A stretch of DNA of 37,121 nt from Acidobacteriota bacterium. GTDB taxonomy: Bacteria; Acidobacteriota; Terriglobia; Terriglobales; Acidobacteriaceae. Location of the stretch: positions 1-37,121 of the forward strand of contig JAEYQK010000027.1 in the NCBI GenBank assembly GCA_023410055.1, read 5' to 3'. Of this stretch, positions 26,396-34,370 are shown piece by piece (the first letter of the stretch is position 1; the number at the start of each line of letters is the position of its first letter). Below the pieces are notes generated by a model, which saw nothing but the letters and a program-made list of their open reading frames with translations, had not been told where the DNA came from and did no database searches. The translations under genes were made by a program, and so were the position numbers.

Positions 26396-26442
26396 CCCTT
26401 TCACGGCGATAACACGGGTTCGAATCCCGTCGGGGACGCCAA
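26396..26442 (+). repeat. attR: 47-bp copy of the tRNA-Glu 3' half
   Basis: This is identical to 16188-16234. Upstream bases do not continue the tRNA, so this is a remnant rather than a gene. It marks the right boundary, beyond which chromosomal sequence resumes. Confidence 0.92.
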
Positions 26443-26518
26443 GATTCCAAAGCACTTACGAGATCTGGTCGTTTTTCCCGAGGGTTTGAAAAGGTTCGAT
26501 AAGAAACTCGGTAAGAAT

Positions 26519-26830
26519 CTACGCCTCTTTTCCCAGCGGCAAAATCATCTTGACCAGCTTCGATTGCGCGGCACGCTTCAGAATAGGCTTGCGCGAGGCT
26601 TCGGTCTTGCAGCGGGCGATCTTCTGCTTGACCACGAGCGGGTACCGGCTCTCGATATCGAGACATTGCGAAGTTCGCCCTCAAAGGCGCGTTGCTGTTT
26701 CAGCTCTGGATCGCTCAGCGTTATCGTCCGACCAGCGACGCGGAACTTTCTCGCACATAGCGATGCTGCTCCGGAAAGATTTCTCGCGATCTTCCAGGAA
26801 GCTCTGTGCCAAGGTGCCGGTAGATGACGG
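26519..26830 (-). pseudogene. Frameshifted gene remnant next to attR
   Basis: Three leftward frames carry pieces that read like one protein tail. VIYRHLGTELPGRSREIFPEQHRYVRE is in one frame, RKFRVAGRTITLSDPELKQQRAFEGELRN in a second, and LDIESRYPLVVKQKIARCKTEASRKPILKRAAQSKLVKM, running to a stop at 26519-26521, in a third. No frame has a start codon and full length by itself. The simplest reading is a decayed or frameshifted gene, now ending beside the element. I do not recognise the family. The call depends on composition and on continuity across two frame changes, so it is tentative. Confidence 0.3.
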
Positions 26831-26865
26831 GTGTCGCTACACAGCCGACGTCCGGTATTCGATAG

Positions 26866-28314
26866 TCAGAACGTCACTTTCAACTGGACACCGAACACCG
26901 TGGCGTTTGGAGATTTGCTGCCCGCCGGGTTCCACACGTATTGCAGGTCCGGCGTGAAGGCGATGAACTTCGTGGGATTCCATTCGTAGTTCGCTTCGAA
27001 CACGTTTGTGGGTGTAAAGCTGGCCAAAAATTTGCTAGGCCTTCCATAAATCCAGCCGGCAGACAAGATATCTTGTTTTCGTACAGGGATCAGGCCTTGA
27101 TAGGAGATGCCAGAGCCCGCAAACAAGGGCTGTGAACTCACCAGTTCGCGGGTGGTATAGCCCCAATCGGCCCACACAGTCAGGCCACGATGTGTTCCGG
27201 GACCATCGGGACGATAGATCAGTTGCTGGGCCAGCGCGAAGATCGTGTAATTGCTATCGGTCGTGGTTGTTTTATTCGGAAGAACCGGGAACGAGTTGTT
27301 ATCGATGTAGAATCCAGCGGTAAACTCGCCTTCCTTTCCTTTGCTGTGCGAACTTTGGTTTCGCAAATAGCTGACTTGTCCAACGATGAGAGCTCCTTTG
27401 TTGCCTTGCTGGAACGCGAAGATGTTGCCGTTATTTTCGGAATTTGGATTGTTGTTGAACACTCCTCCTGAAATTTGGAATTCCGGCGTGGCGTCGTATA
27501 CGGCCTGGGCGCCCCATTGGATGCCCGGAGGCGGACCTCCAAACGCATAGTCGTTGTTCACCAGGTTCCCCGGGGTTGGGTTGAACCCAAAATTAACGTA
27601 GTTGGCAAGAACCGGAAGGCTGGCGAACGTATAGTTGGGGGCAAGGCGTCCAGCGGCCAGAGTGAGCTTGTTATGCAGCATCTTCTGCTGCAAGTACATT
27701 TCCGCAGCATAGGCGGTGGGAGGAGCATAGTTGGAATTCAGGGCGAATACGCTGTTTACAGTCGCGTTCAGGTTGCTGCCCGTCACCCAGATATCGGAGA
27801 GGTAAAGGGAGGTACCGTGAAGGCCCAGCGTTTCTGAGAAATCTATATTCACTGCTGTTGTGAGGTTTCCAATGTAGCCCCATTTCTGCTTTCCGCCGGT
27901 CAGGTTGGTCTGCGGCGCCGCGTAGTAGGACCCGGAGAAGTCGATGCCGAATTTCTTGAGTGTCCGGCGAGCCCCATCCCAATCGTTCAGAAGCGTTTCG
28001 TCCCATGAATACGGTTCATCCTTGCACCCGAAGCGGCGACGATGCGGATCTGTCGTCCGCCTGCACCGGAGCCTCCTCTTTGCAGGATCCAGCGGCAGTG
28101 ACGGGGCAGGGACCGTTGTAATTTGCGGGCCGGAAGGCGCATTGGCAGTTGATTGTGCTCCCGCCGTGGTGCCCGCGTCCTGCTGGCCAAAGGCAAGGGT
28201 TCCGAACATGCCAAACGAAAGAACAGCGAATCCGAGGACTCGGAGCAGGGCTCCACGGCAATCCCAAATACGCACAAGACCCCGATAAACGTGCATCACG
28301 TCAGTATTCCTCAT
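26866..28314 (-). CDS. OprB-like carbohydrate-selective porin
   Basis: This outer-membrane porin has about 482 residues. The ATG at 28314 overlaps the upstream permease stop (ATGA). The frame continues further upstream, but only as a shadow of that permease. A signal peptide is visible (LLRVLGFAVLSFGMFGTLAFGQQ). A proline/threonine-rich linker and a short Cys/Arg-rich segment follow. Then comes the OprB-type barrel: DETLLNDWDGARRTLKKFGIDFSGSYYAAPQTNLTGG, repeated GxxY/W strands with NNPNSENNGN-like loops, and a C-terminal strand ending VQLKVTF with terminal Phe. Family members admit sugars and small solutes. As the last gene of the Gad cluster it may serve for glutamine, glutamate or GABA passage, which is inference from position. 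Confidence 0.82.
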   Translation of the reverse strand: MRNTDVMHVYRGLVRIWDCRGALLRVLGFAVLSFGMFGTLAFGQQDAGTTAGAQSTANAPSGPQITTVPAPSLPLDPAKRRLRCRRTTDPHRRRFGCKDEPYSWDETLLNDWDGARRTLKKFGIDFSGSYYAAPQTNLTGGKQKWGYIGNLTTAVNIDFSETLGLHGTSLYLSDIWVTGSNLNATVNSVFALNSNYAPPTAYAAEMYLQQKMLHNKLTLAAGRLAPNYTFASLPVLANYVNFGFNPTPGNLVNNDYAFGGPPPGIQWGAQAVYDATPEFQISGGVFNNNPNSENNGNIFAFQQGNKGALIVGQVSYLRNQSSHSKGKEGEFTAGFYIDNNSFPVLPNKTTTTDSNYTIFALAQQLIYRPDGPGTHRGLTVWADWGYTTRELVSSQPLFAGSGISYQGLIPVRKQDILSAGWIYGRPSKFLASFTPTNVFEANYEWNPTKFIAFTPDLQYVWNPAGSKSPNATVFGVQLKVTF

Positions 28315-29603
28315 GTTTCCAATCCCGCCTTTGCTCCCTTCAGAACCCATGCCTCGACTCCGTAACCAACCGCGAAGAAGAGCAAGATCATCAGCAACGA
28401 TTCCGGCTGCGAGCGATAGAGACTCACCAGGAAGCCGCCGAGCACAGCCGCCACGGTTATCGCTCCCAGAACGATGAGAACCGCCGATCCATTGGTTCGG
28501 TTGCGGACTCGCCAGTGCGCAATTTGGATGGACAGATAGGTCATGAGGAACGCCGCACTGGCTACATTGGCGATCGTCAAAAAATCGATAAAGAGCACCA
28601 TCACGACAAGGGCCGCAACGGACCACAGGAATCCCTGACTGACATTTCGGTGAGCTCCTTGTGCAAACCATCGCGGCAACTGGCCCGCATTGGCCAAGTC
28701 GGAGGCTAAGGTCAGCCCCCCGAACAGCATTCCGTTGGCGGCCGAAGTGGTCGCGGCAAGGGCGGCCAATGTCGTGAACAAGAATCCCGCAGCGCCGAGC
28801 ACAGGTTTGGCCGCTTGCGCAACCGCCGTCGTGCCGTGCAAAGCCAGTTCGCGCGGGCTTATGCTGGCCAGGACGATCACAGCAAGCGCTACGTAAAGCA
28901 CGGTCACCACTCCAATGGAAAAATAGAGTGCGCGCGGAATGGTACGGGTGGGATCGGGAACAGAACCCGACGCGTTCGTGATGACACCAAATCCCGCATA
29001 GGCAAGAAAGATCAGGCCCACGTTGTGAAGCAAAGGCCAGATTCCGATCTCCGCAAACAATTGGCTTGCGTGGATGTTCGCACGCGCTGCGCCAACGCAT
29101 GCAAGAATCGCAAGTATCGTGAGCTTGAATGCGACAAGCACCTTCTGCACCGTGCCCACGTCCTTTGTTCCCAGAATGTTGATCAAGACGAGCAGGATGA
29201 GGAGGCCGGCTGCCAACAGGTTTTGCGGGACGGCGCTTCTTTCGTTTAGGTTGAAAAGGCGCAATGCGTAGGAGCCAAACGCCTTTGCGACCATGGCGGT
29301 GCCAACCATAAGGGTCACGTAGTAAATAATCGATGATCCTCCTGAAAACGTGGTCGTGCCGAAAGCCTTGCGGAAATAAATGTTGGGTCCGCCCGCGCCT
29401 GGAAAGGCACGGGCGAGCCTTGCATAGGAGTAGCCGGAGAGCATCGCAACACAACCGGCGATAATCACCACCTCTGTCGTAGAGTGGCCCGCCTCTTGCG
29501 CCACCTGTCCAAGCAGGGTGAAGATTCCGGCTCCCACCATGGCTCCTATTCCCAGGCTGGAGGCAGACCAGAAGTTCATCGAATATGTTTTGTTCGTGCT
29601 CAC
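28311..29603 (-). CDS. APC-family amino acid permease
   Basis: This 430-residue inner-membrane transporter has about 12 hydrophobic helices. The N-terminal LGIGAMVGAGIFTLLGQVAQEAGHST is the APC substrate-binding helix 1 (GxGxxxGAGIF). The helix 3 and 6 regions are PGAGGPNIYFRKAFG and FLAYAGFGVITNASGSVPDPTRTIPRAL. The start is GTG 29603; an ATG eight codons on has no ribosome-binding site. It follows the glutaminase gene by 86 bp on the same strand and overlaps the porin start. In E. coli a glutaminase gene is likewise paired with an APC permease (ybaS-ybaT), so glutamine or glutamate uptake is the natural guess. It is distinct from the GadC-like gene in the same cluster. Confidence 0.85.
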   Translation of the reverse strand: MSTNKTYSMNFWSASSLGIGAMVGAGIFTLLGQVAQEAGHSTTEVVIIAGCVAMLSGYSYARLARAFPGAGGPNIYFRKAFGTTTFSGGSSIIYYVTLMVGTAMVAKAFGSYALRLFNLNERSAVPQNLLAAGLLILLVLINILGTKDVGTVQKVLVAFKLTILAILACVGAARANIHASQLFAEIGIWPLLHNVGLIFLAYAGFGVITNASGSVPDPTRTIPRALYFSIGVVTVLYVALAVIVLASISPRELALHGTTAVAQAAKPVLGAAGFLFTTLAALAATTSAANGMLFGGLTLASDLANAGQLPRWFAQGAHRNVSQGFLWSVAALVVMVLFIDFLTIANVASAAFLMTYLSIQIAHWRVRNRTNGSAVLIVLGAITVAAVLGGFLVSLYRSQPESLLMILLFFAVGYGVEAWVLKGAKAGLET

Positions 29604-29689
29604 CTTAAGTTTGTCGAAACCTTCTTGAACAGCGTCGCGCCTTGCCCAACCCTCTGCCCACTCTCATTCCGGCGACTCGCAAGCTCGTC

Positions 29690-30646
29690 CTAACAATTGC
29701 CGGAGTAAACGTTCAAGCCGAGTTTGGTGGCAACGTCCCTGATCGCATGTTGCGCCCGGACGCTGTTGCCAGCCTGATCCAGAGGCGGGGAAAAAGCGGC
29801 GATGGCCATCATTCCAGGCGCGACTGCCAGAAGTCCGCCGCCTACCCCACTTTTTCCCGGCAGACCAACGTTGTATGCCCAGTCTCCGGACGCGGTGTAC
29901 AAACCCTCCATCGTCATCTCAGCAAGGATTCCGGGCACGCTGCCCGGATCGAGCGACCGCTGCTTCGTCCTGGGATTCAGGCCGCTCGCGGCCAGTGAGG
30001 CTCCCATCGTTGCCAGATCGACCGTCGTGATACCGATGGAACATTGTCTGGTGTACACGTCGCAAGCCTCCATCGGGTCGCAATACAGGTTGCCGTAGCT
30101 ATAGAGCAGCCATGCGATGGCGCGGTTATGAAAGTTCGTAGCCGCCTCGGACTGGTAGACGTCGCGGCTGAGAGAAAGCTGCCGGCCGGCGAAACCGCTG
30201 TGTGCCGCAAGAATCTTTGTCCAGCGTTCTTCCGCGGAGGAAGCCTTCACCAGGCTCACGGTGGCAATGGCTCCGGCGTTTACCAGCGGCGTTAGCGGTT
30301 TGCCTCCATGGAGTTCGATGGCGATGACGGAATTGAAGGGAAATCCCGTTGGGTCCGCGCCAACCTTGGTACGTACGGCTGCGGCGCCGATCTCCTCTGT
30401 GACGAGCGCAAGAGTAAGTACCTTCGAAATCGATTCGATGGCGAACTCATGGCGCGCATCTCCGGTTTCGTATATCTCACCTTGGGCTGTAACCACGGCT
30501 ATGCCGAAGAGTTCGGACGGAACGCGAGCGAGACTGGGAATATAGCTCGCGTTGCTTCCTTCGTTCAGGTTTCGAAAGCGAGAATGCGCCTCTTCGATAG
30601 CGCGTTGAATCTCGGTCCCGTTCCTCGGCACACCTCGCTCGGTCAT
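29690..30646 (-). CDS. glsA: Glutaminase
   Basis: This 318-residue cytoplasmic enzyme hydrolyses glutamine to glutamate and ammonia. It has the serine-beta-lactamase-like fold of bacterial glutaminase: the catalytic S-x-x-K motif is Ser72-Ile-Ser-Lys75 in FAIESISKVLTLAL. DPTGFPFNSVIAIE, PLTPLVNAGAIAT, NRAIAWLLYSYGNL and YNVGLPGKSGVGGG (residues near the oxyanion site) are all present. GAGGGAGG lies 5 nt before the ATG. The length is normal for the family (about 305-320). It sits between the GadC-like antiporter and the second permease. Ammonia released here takes up a proton, and the glutamate feeds GadB, so the enzyme fits a glutamine-dependent acid-resistance route. Confidence 0.95.
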   Translation of the reverse strand: MTERGVPRNGTEIQRAIEEAHSRFRNLNEGSNASYIPSLARVPSELFGIAVVTAQGEIYETGDARHEFAIESISKVLTLALVTEEIGAAAVRTKVGADPTGFPFNSVIAIELHGGKPLTPLVNAGAIATVSLVKASSAEERWTKILAAHSGFAGRQLSLSRDVYQSEAATNFHNRAIAWLLYSYGNLYCDPMEACDVYTRQCSIGITTVDLATMGASLAASGLNPRTKQRSLDPGSVPGILAEMTMEGLYTASGDWAYNVGLPGKSGVGGGLLAVAPGMMAIAAFSPPLDQAGNSVRAQHAIRDVATKLGLNVYSGNC

Positions 30647-30681
30647 CTTCGCCTCCCTCGGCAGATGGTCGCTGTCGCCTG

Positions 30682-32172
30682 CTACGACGCCTTACGGTGC
30701 TCCCATGAAAATGGAGTCATGACCGTCGTATCGGCCATCGTTTTCCAGGACGGTTTTCTCAAGGCGAAAATAACGAATGGAGCCGCTACAAAAATGATAT
30801 TGGCAATGATCAAAATCCCTACGTACCGGGCCGCGCTTCCCACATGGATTTGGCTGGGCGGAACGAAGCTGAGAATGAAGGCCAGCAGAGAGCCCAGAAA
30901 GCCTGCTCCGCCTATGATCCACATACCGGCCATCCCGCCAGGAACCCTGAAAGGCCGCGGCTTGTGAGGTTGGCTGTAGCGCAGGTAGATGGCGGACGCG
31001 AACATCAGGAGATACATGATCAGATACAGTGTCACCGTAAGCTGCGTGAGGATCTGATAGCTGGCTTGTACGGATGGCAGGATGACGAACATCGCGGAAA
31101 GTATGGTGACGATGATCGCCTGCACGATCAGGATATTGATCTGAACGCCATTCTCGTTCGTCCTTTGCAGTATCCGTGGCAAATAGCCTGCCTTGCCGAC
31201 GGCGAGAATGCCTTTGCTTGGTCCTGCAATCCAGGTGGAAACCTGGCTGAATACTCCGATGGCCAGAAGTATCGCAATAAGCGGCGACAAGAACCTCAAT
31301 CCGTAGACGTTGAAGAAATCGTTGTAGGAAATGAGCAAACTCTGCACCAGGTTGATCTGTTTTTGCGGGATGATGAAGGCGATTGCCAAGGTCCCCAGTA
31401 CGAACAATGCTACCGTGATGACCGATGCGATCAGGATGGCAATCGGATAGTTTCGCTGAGGGTTTTCGACTTCTTTCACATGCACAGCGGACATTTCCAT
31501 GCCGGCGTAAAACAGGAAAATACTCGCTGCAAGCACAAGATTGTTGAAGTTCGCCAGATCGGGAATCAGTCCGGACACATTGAGAGGAATCTGAGTATGT
31601 CTTCCTTGCAGCAGGTAAGCGAATCCCAACACGATGATTACCGCACCTGGAATTAGGGTGCCCAGAATCACCCCCCATTTGCTGATTGCCCCCGAGAGCT
31701 TCATCCCTTTGAAGTTGAGCAGGGTGGCTCCCCAATACACGACCAGCACAACCACGAGGGTGTACATCTTGTTCGCGGCCAAAGCCTCGTCCCACCTCTG
31801 ATTGGGGCGAATAAAAGCAACCGAGACTGCCGCAAACGTAAGAACAGTGGGAAACCATATTGTGCTTTCGACCCACTGCAGCCAGATGGCGAGAAATCCC
31901 ATACGCGCACCGAACGCTTCGCCCACCCACCGGAACACGCCCCCACTCTCCGGCCACCCGGTAGACAATTCGGCAGCGACCAGCGACACCGGAATCAGGA
32001 AGAAGATCGCTGCGAATATGTAATAAAAGACGGAGCTAAGGCCATACGTCGCCTCGGCTGGCAGCCCGCGCAGGCTGACAATCGCGGCGACGTTGATCAT
32101 GGCCAAGGTGAGCACGCCCAATGTCGCTTGTTTGACGGCGGCATTGGGGTTGCGATTCTGCGGCGTGGCCAT
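30682..32172 (-). CDS. gadC: GadC-like glutamate/GABA antiporter
   Basis: This 496-residue inner-membrane APC transporter resembles E. coli GadC, which swaps external glutamate for internal GABA. Shared blocks include LRGLPAEATYGLSSVFYYIFAAIFFLIPVSLVAAELSTGWPESGGVFRWVGEAFG, FLFYAGMEMSAVHVKEVENPQRNYPIAI, WIAGPSKGILAVGKAGYLP and the late FVPPSQIHVGS loop. The C-terminal tail after the last helix is about 26 residues (RKPSWKTMADTTVMTPFSWEHRKAS). It is clearly shorter than the roughly 40-residue plug that closes E. coli GadC at neutral pH. The Shine-Dalgarno is strong (GGAGGAGGAA, 7-nt spacing). The gap to gadB is 34 bp and to glsA 35 bp, so the three are almost certainly co-transcribed. Confidence 0.9.
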   Translation of the reverse strand: MATPQNRNPNAAVKQATLGVLTLAMINVAAIVSLRGLPAEATYGLSSVFYYIFAAIFFLIPVSLVAAELSTGWPESGGVFRWVGEAFGARMGFLAIWLQWVESTIWFPTVLTFAAVSVAFIRPNQRWDEALAANKMYTLVVVLVVYWGATLLNFKGMKLSGAISKWGVILGTLIPGAVIIVLGFAYLLQGRHTQIPLNVSGLIPDLANFNNLVLAASIFLFYAGMEMSAVHVKEVENPQRNYPIAILIASVITVALFVLGTLAIAFIIPQKQINLVQSLLISYNDFFNVYGLRFLSPLIAILLAIGVFSQVSTWIAGPSKGILAVGKAGYLPRILQRTNENGVQINILIVQAIIVTILSAMFVILPSVQASYQILTQLTVTLYLIMYLLMFASAIYLRYSQPHKPRPFRVPGGMAGMWIIGGAGFLGSLLAFILSFVPPSQIHVGSAARYVGILIIANIIFVAAPFVIFALRKPSWKTMADTTVMTPFSWEHRKAS

Positions 32173-32206
32173 CGTTGAGTTCCTCCTCCTCGGAGAGTGA
32201 CGCAGT

Positions 32207-33610
32207 TTAGGTGTGTTTGAAGCCGCTGGCTTCTTTAGCCGTCATACTCGTGTTGACCGGATGAGCCTTGAAGTGCTCGATGGCCCGTTCGATGTCGTCC
32301 GCAAGCAGCATGGCCATATCCCGGCTGACTCCCTGCCGGATCAAAACGCGGGCAACCACCCAGTCTTTTACGCCTCCCGAAAGGGCGAATGCCGGCACCT
32401 GCCAGCCACGCTCACGCAGGCGATCGGAGAGGTCGTACAAGTTGTATCCCGGCTTGGCACCGTCCTTGATCCTCCAGCAGACCGCGGGTATGCCCGTTTG
32501 CGGATTGCCGTCGCAGATAAGTTCGAATGGACCCATGTCGAGGATTCGGTGCGCGAAGGATTGGGCGGTGTCATAACACGCGCTTTGTATCTTGCGATAC
32601 CCTTCTTTGCCCAGACGAATGAAGTCGTAGTATTGAGAGATGATCTGTCCGGCGGGACGCGAGAAGTTAATCGCAAATGTGGGAACGGATCCGCCCAGAT
32701 AATCCACCGCAAAAGTCAGGTCCTTCGGCAACTCTTGGTGTTGCCGCCACACCACCCAGCCTACCCCCACTGGCGCCAGTCCGAACTTGTGGCCCGAGGA
32801 ACTGAGCGACTTTACCCGCGGCAAGCGGAAATCGAATTTGATCTGCGGGGCGCAGAAAGGAGCGAGGAACCCTCCACTGGCAGCGTCAACATGAATATCG
32901 ATGTCGAGACCCTTCTTTGCCTGAAGCTGATCGAGTGCCTCATGCAGGGGCTCAACAAATTCATAGTGGCCTGTGTAAGTGACCCCAAATGTCGGCACAA
33001 CCGCGATGGTGTTCTCATCCACTGCTTCCAGCATGCGCTTCGGGTCCATCGTCAGGTTGCCGCGTTCCATCGGGATTTCGCGGATCTCCACGTCCCAGTA
33101 CCTGGCGAATTTGTGCCAGCAGATTTGCACTGGGCCACACACCATGTTGGGCTTGTCGTCGGGCTTCCCGGCAGCTCTCCGCTTTGCTCGCCAGCGCCAT
33201 TTCGCTGCCATGCCTCCAAGCATGCATGCCTCGCTTGACCCGATTGTTGAAGTGCCAGGGCTGTCCGCGGGATTCGGTGAATTCCAAAGATCCGCAAGCA
33301 TCCGGACACATCGGTTTTCAATTTCGGCACTCTGCGGATACTCGTCTTTGTCGATCAGGTTCTTGTTGATTGAAAGGTCCATCAGTTTGTGGACCTGTGG
33401 GTCTTCCCATGTCTGGACGAAGGTCGCGAGGTTTTGCCGTGCGTTACCGTCAAGAAACAACTCGTCGTGGACGAGTTGATATGCGTCTTCAGCAGGGCTT
33501 TCTTGCTCTGGAATACGCTCTTTCGGAATAGGTTGGGTTTCGACTCGACTCGCAAATATCGCTTCCGCCTGATCGGCGGATGCTACGTTCCCTCTATCGT
33601 ACAAAGTCAT
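32207..33610 (-). CDS. gadB: Glutamate decarboxylase
   Basis: This PLP enzyme converts glutamate plus a proton to GABA and CO2. The frame is open 45 codons upstream, but ATG 33610 has GAGGAG with 5-nt spacing and gives 467 residues, matching E. coli GadB (466). Lys275 in SSSGHKFGLAPVG binds PLP. DIHVDAASGGFLAPF, GTSTIGSSEACMLGGMAAKWRW and WHKFARYWDVEIREIPM are standard. The last residues are GFKHT. In E. coli GadB the matching C-terminal His caps the active site above about pH 5.5, so the pH switch appears conserved. It is the first gene of the leftward cluster gadB-gadC-glsA-permease-porin. Confidence 0.96.
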   Translation of the reverse strand: MTLYDRGNVASADQAEAIFASRVETQPIPKERIPEQESPAEDAYQLVHDELFLDGNARQNLATFVQTWEDPQVHKLMDLSINKNLIDKDEYPQSAEIENRCVRMLADLWNSPNPADSPGTSTIGSSEACMLGGMAAKWRWRAKRRAAGKPDDKPNMVCGPVQICWHKFARYWDVEIREIPMERGNLTMDPKRMLEAVDENTIAVVPTFGVTYTGHYEFVEPLHEALDQLQAKKGLDIDIHVDAASGGFLAPFCAPQIKFDFRLPRVKSLSSSGHKFGLAPVGVGWVVWRQHQELPKDLTFAVDYLGGSVPTFAINFSRPAGQIISQYYDFIRLGKEGYRKIQSACYDTAQSFAHRILDMGPFELICDGNPQTGIPAVCWRIKDGAKPGYNLYDLSDRLRERGWQVPAFALSGGVKDWVVARVLIRQGVSRDMAMLLADDIERAIEHFKAHPVNTSMTAKEASGFKHT

Positions 33611-34365
33611 CGTGTCTCCTCGGCGAGGACCTTTTTTATATCGGTGTTGGCTTATTGATGTGCGGCACTTTTTCGCCGTTGCCCTTCGGCGTTGTGATCG
33701 AGCGCCGAAGAGCGCCACGACTTGTCGCTGGTTTGCGCAATGCATGTACAGGCGAAATTCCGAAGAAAGAACGCGCGAAAGATCACGACCAGCCTTGACG
33801 TAGTTATCGCCTGTCCGACGTGGCGCGTGTGTGATCCGCGACAGGCACCGGGAGGCTGCCGACAGTGAGTTTCCGTTGGGAGTTAATGATCGGGAATGCC
33901 ACGCCGAAGAAGCTACTTAAGGTTCTCGGCACACCTGGAATTCGAAAGGATCCTGGGAACGCGAAGGTGCGCGAGTTCATAGAGAGTTCATAGAGAACGG
34001 AGAAACCCAAGCTCTCGTGAGCCGGGCAGTCGAAGTTCTGCGAGACTTGCGCGTGGCTATGCTCTCAAGATTTGAGAATGCTGCCCTGCATGATGGCCCT
34101 AGAGATATTTTCAAAACCCACACCGCCGTTTGCGGCTTCGATCGCAATATTCAAGCCGCTTTGCTGGGTGCACGCACGCGTGGTCGTTGCTTAATCGAAG
34201 CACCATGAAGCAGATGCGCGTTCGGCGAATGTCAGTAGAACTGCGAAGAACCGACAATGGTGGCCGACAGAAAGCGCAGGCCCCACGGGTGTCGCCGATT
34301 AGCACAAAGGCTGTAACTAGTCTGTCAGGGGAGTGACTCTGATTAGCGGCAGAAGACGCCCGGAG
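33611..34365. other. Gene-free gap upstream of gadB
   Basis: No convincing gene is seen in these 755 bp; short frames on both strands lack ribosome-binding sites and family features. An 11-bp unit, GAGTTCATAGA, is present twice in tandem (33973-33994). An A/T-rich block lies just before the gadB ribosome-binding site (a run of six T on the + strand near 33630). The gap is large enough to hold the acid-regulated promoter of the gad cluster. Confidence 0.4.
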
Positions 34366-34370
34366 TCACT
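34332..34370 (-). terminator. Possible terminator after the response-regulator gene
   Basis: The perfect 8-bp stem AGTGACTC (34332-34339) and GAGTCACT (34363-34370) encloses a 23-nt loop and includes the response-regulator stop codon. No T-run follows in the leftward direction, so the call is weak. Confidence 0.3.

Larger units (their letters stand above)
16188..26442. mobile_element. Integrated phage-like element in tRNA-Glu (about 10.2 kb)
   Basis: The element is bounded by the 47-bp att repeats, with a tyrosine integrase just inside the right end and an excisionase-like HTH gene just inside the left end. The rightward block (16688-24158) encodes small DNA-binding proteins, an S49 peptidase, a coiled-coil protein, a Nu1-like protein, a tape-measure-like protein and a membrane protein. 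The leftward block (24163-26233) encodes the integrase and two small unknowns. I find no large terminase, portal, major capsid, tail tube, lysis or CI-like repressor gene. At 10 kb it is too small for an autonomous tailed phage. It may be a satellite or a deleted prophage. Confidence 0.9.

Noticed and set aside
26866..29454. A single 862-codon leftward frame
   Set aside because: Its first 380 codons are an out-of-frame reading of the APC permease gene, with low-complexity, Arg/His/Cys-rich translation. The real gene begins at ATG 28314, coupled to the permease stop.
33804..34208. Short frames in the gap upstream of gadB
   Set aside because: They lack ribosome-binding sites and recognisable domains. 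I treat the gap as non-coding.
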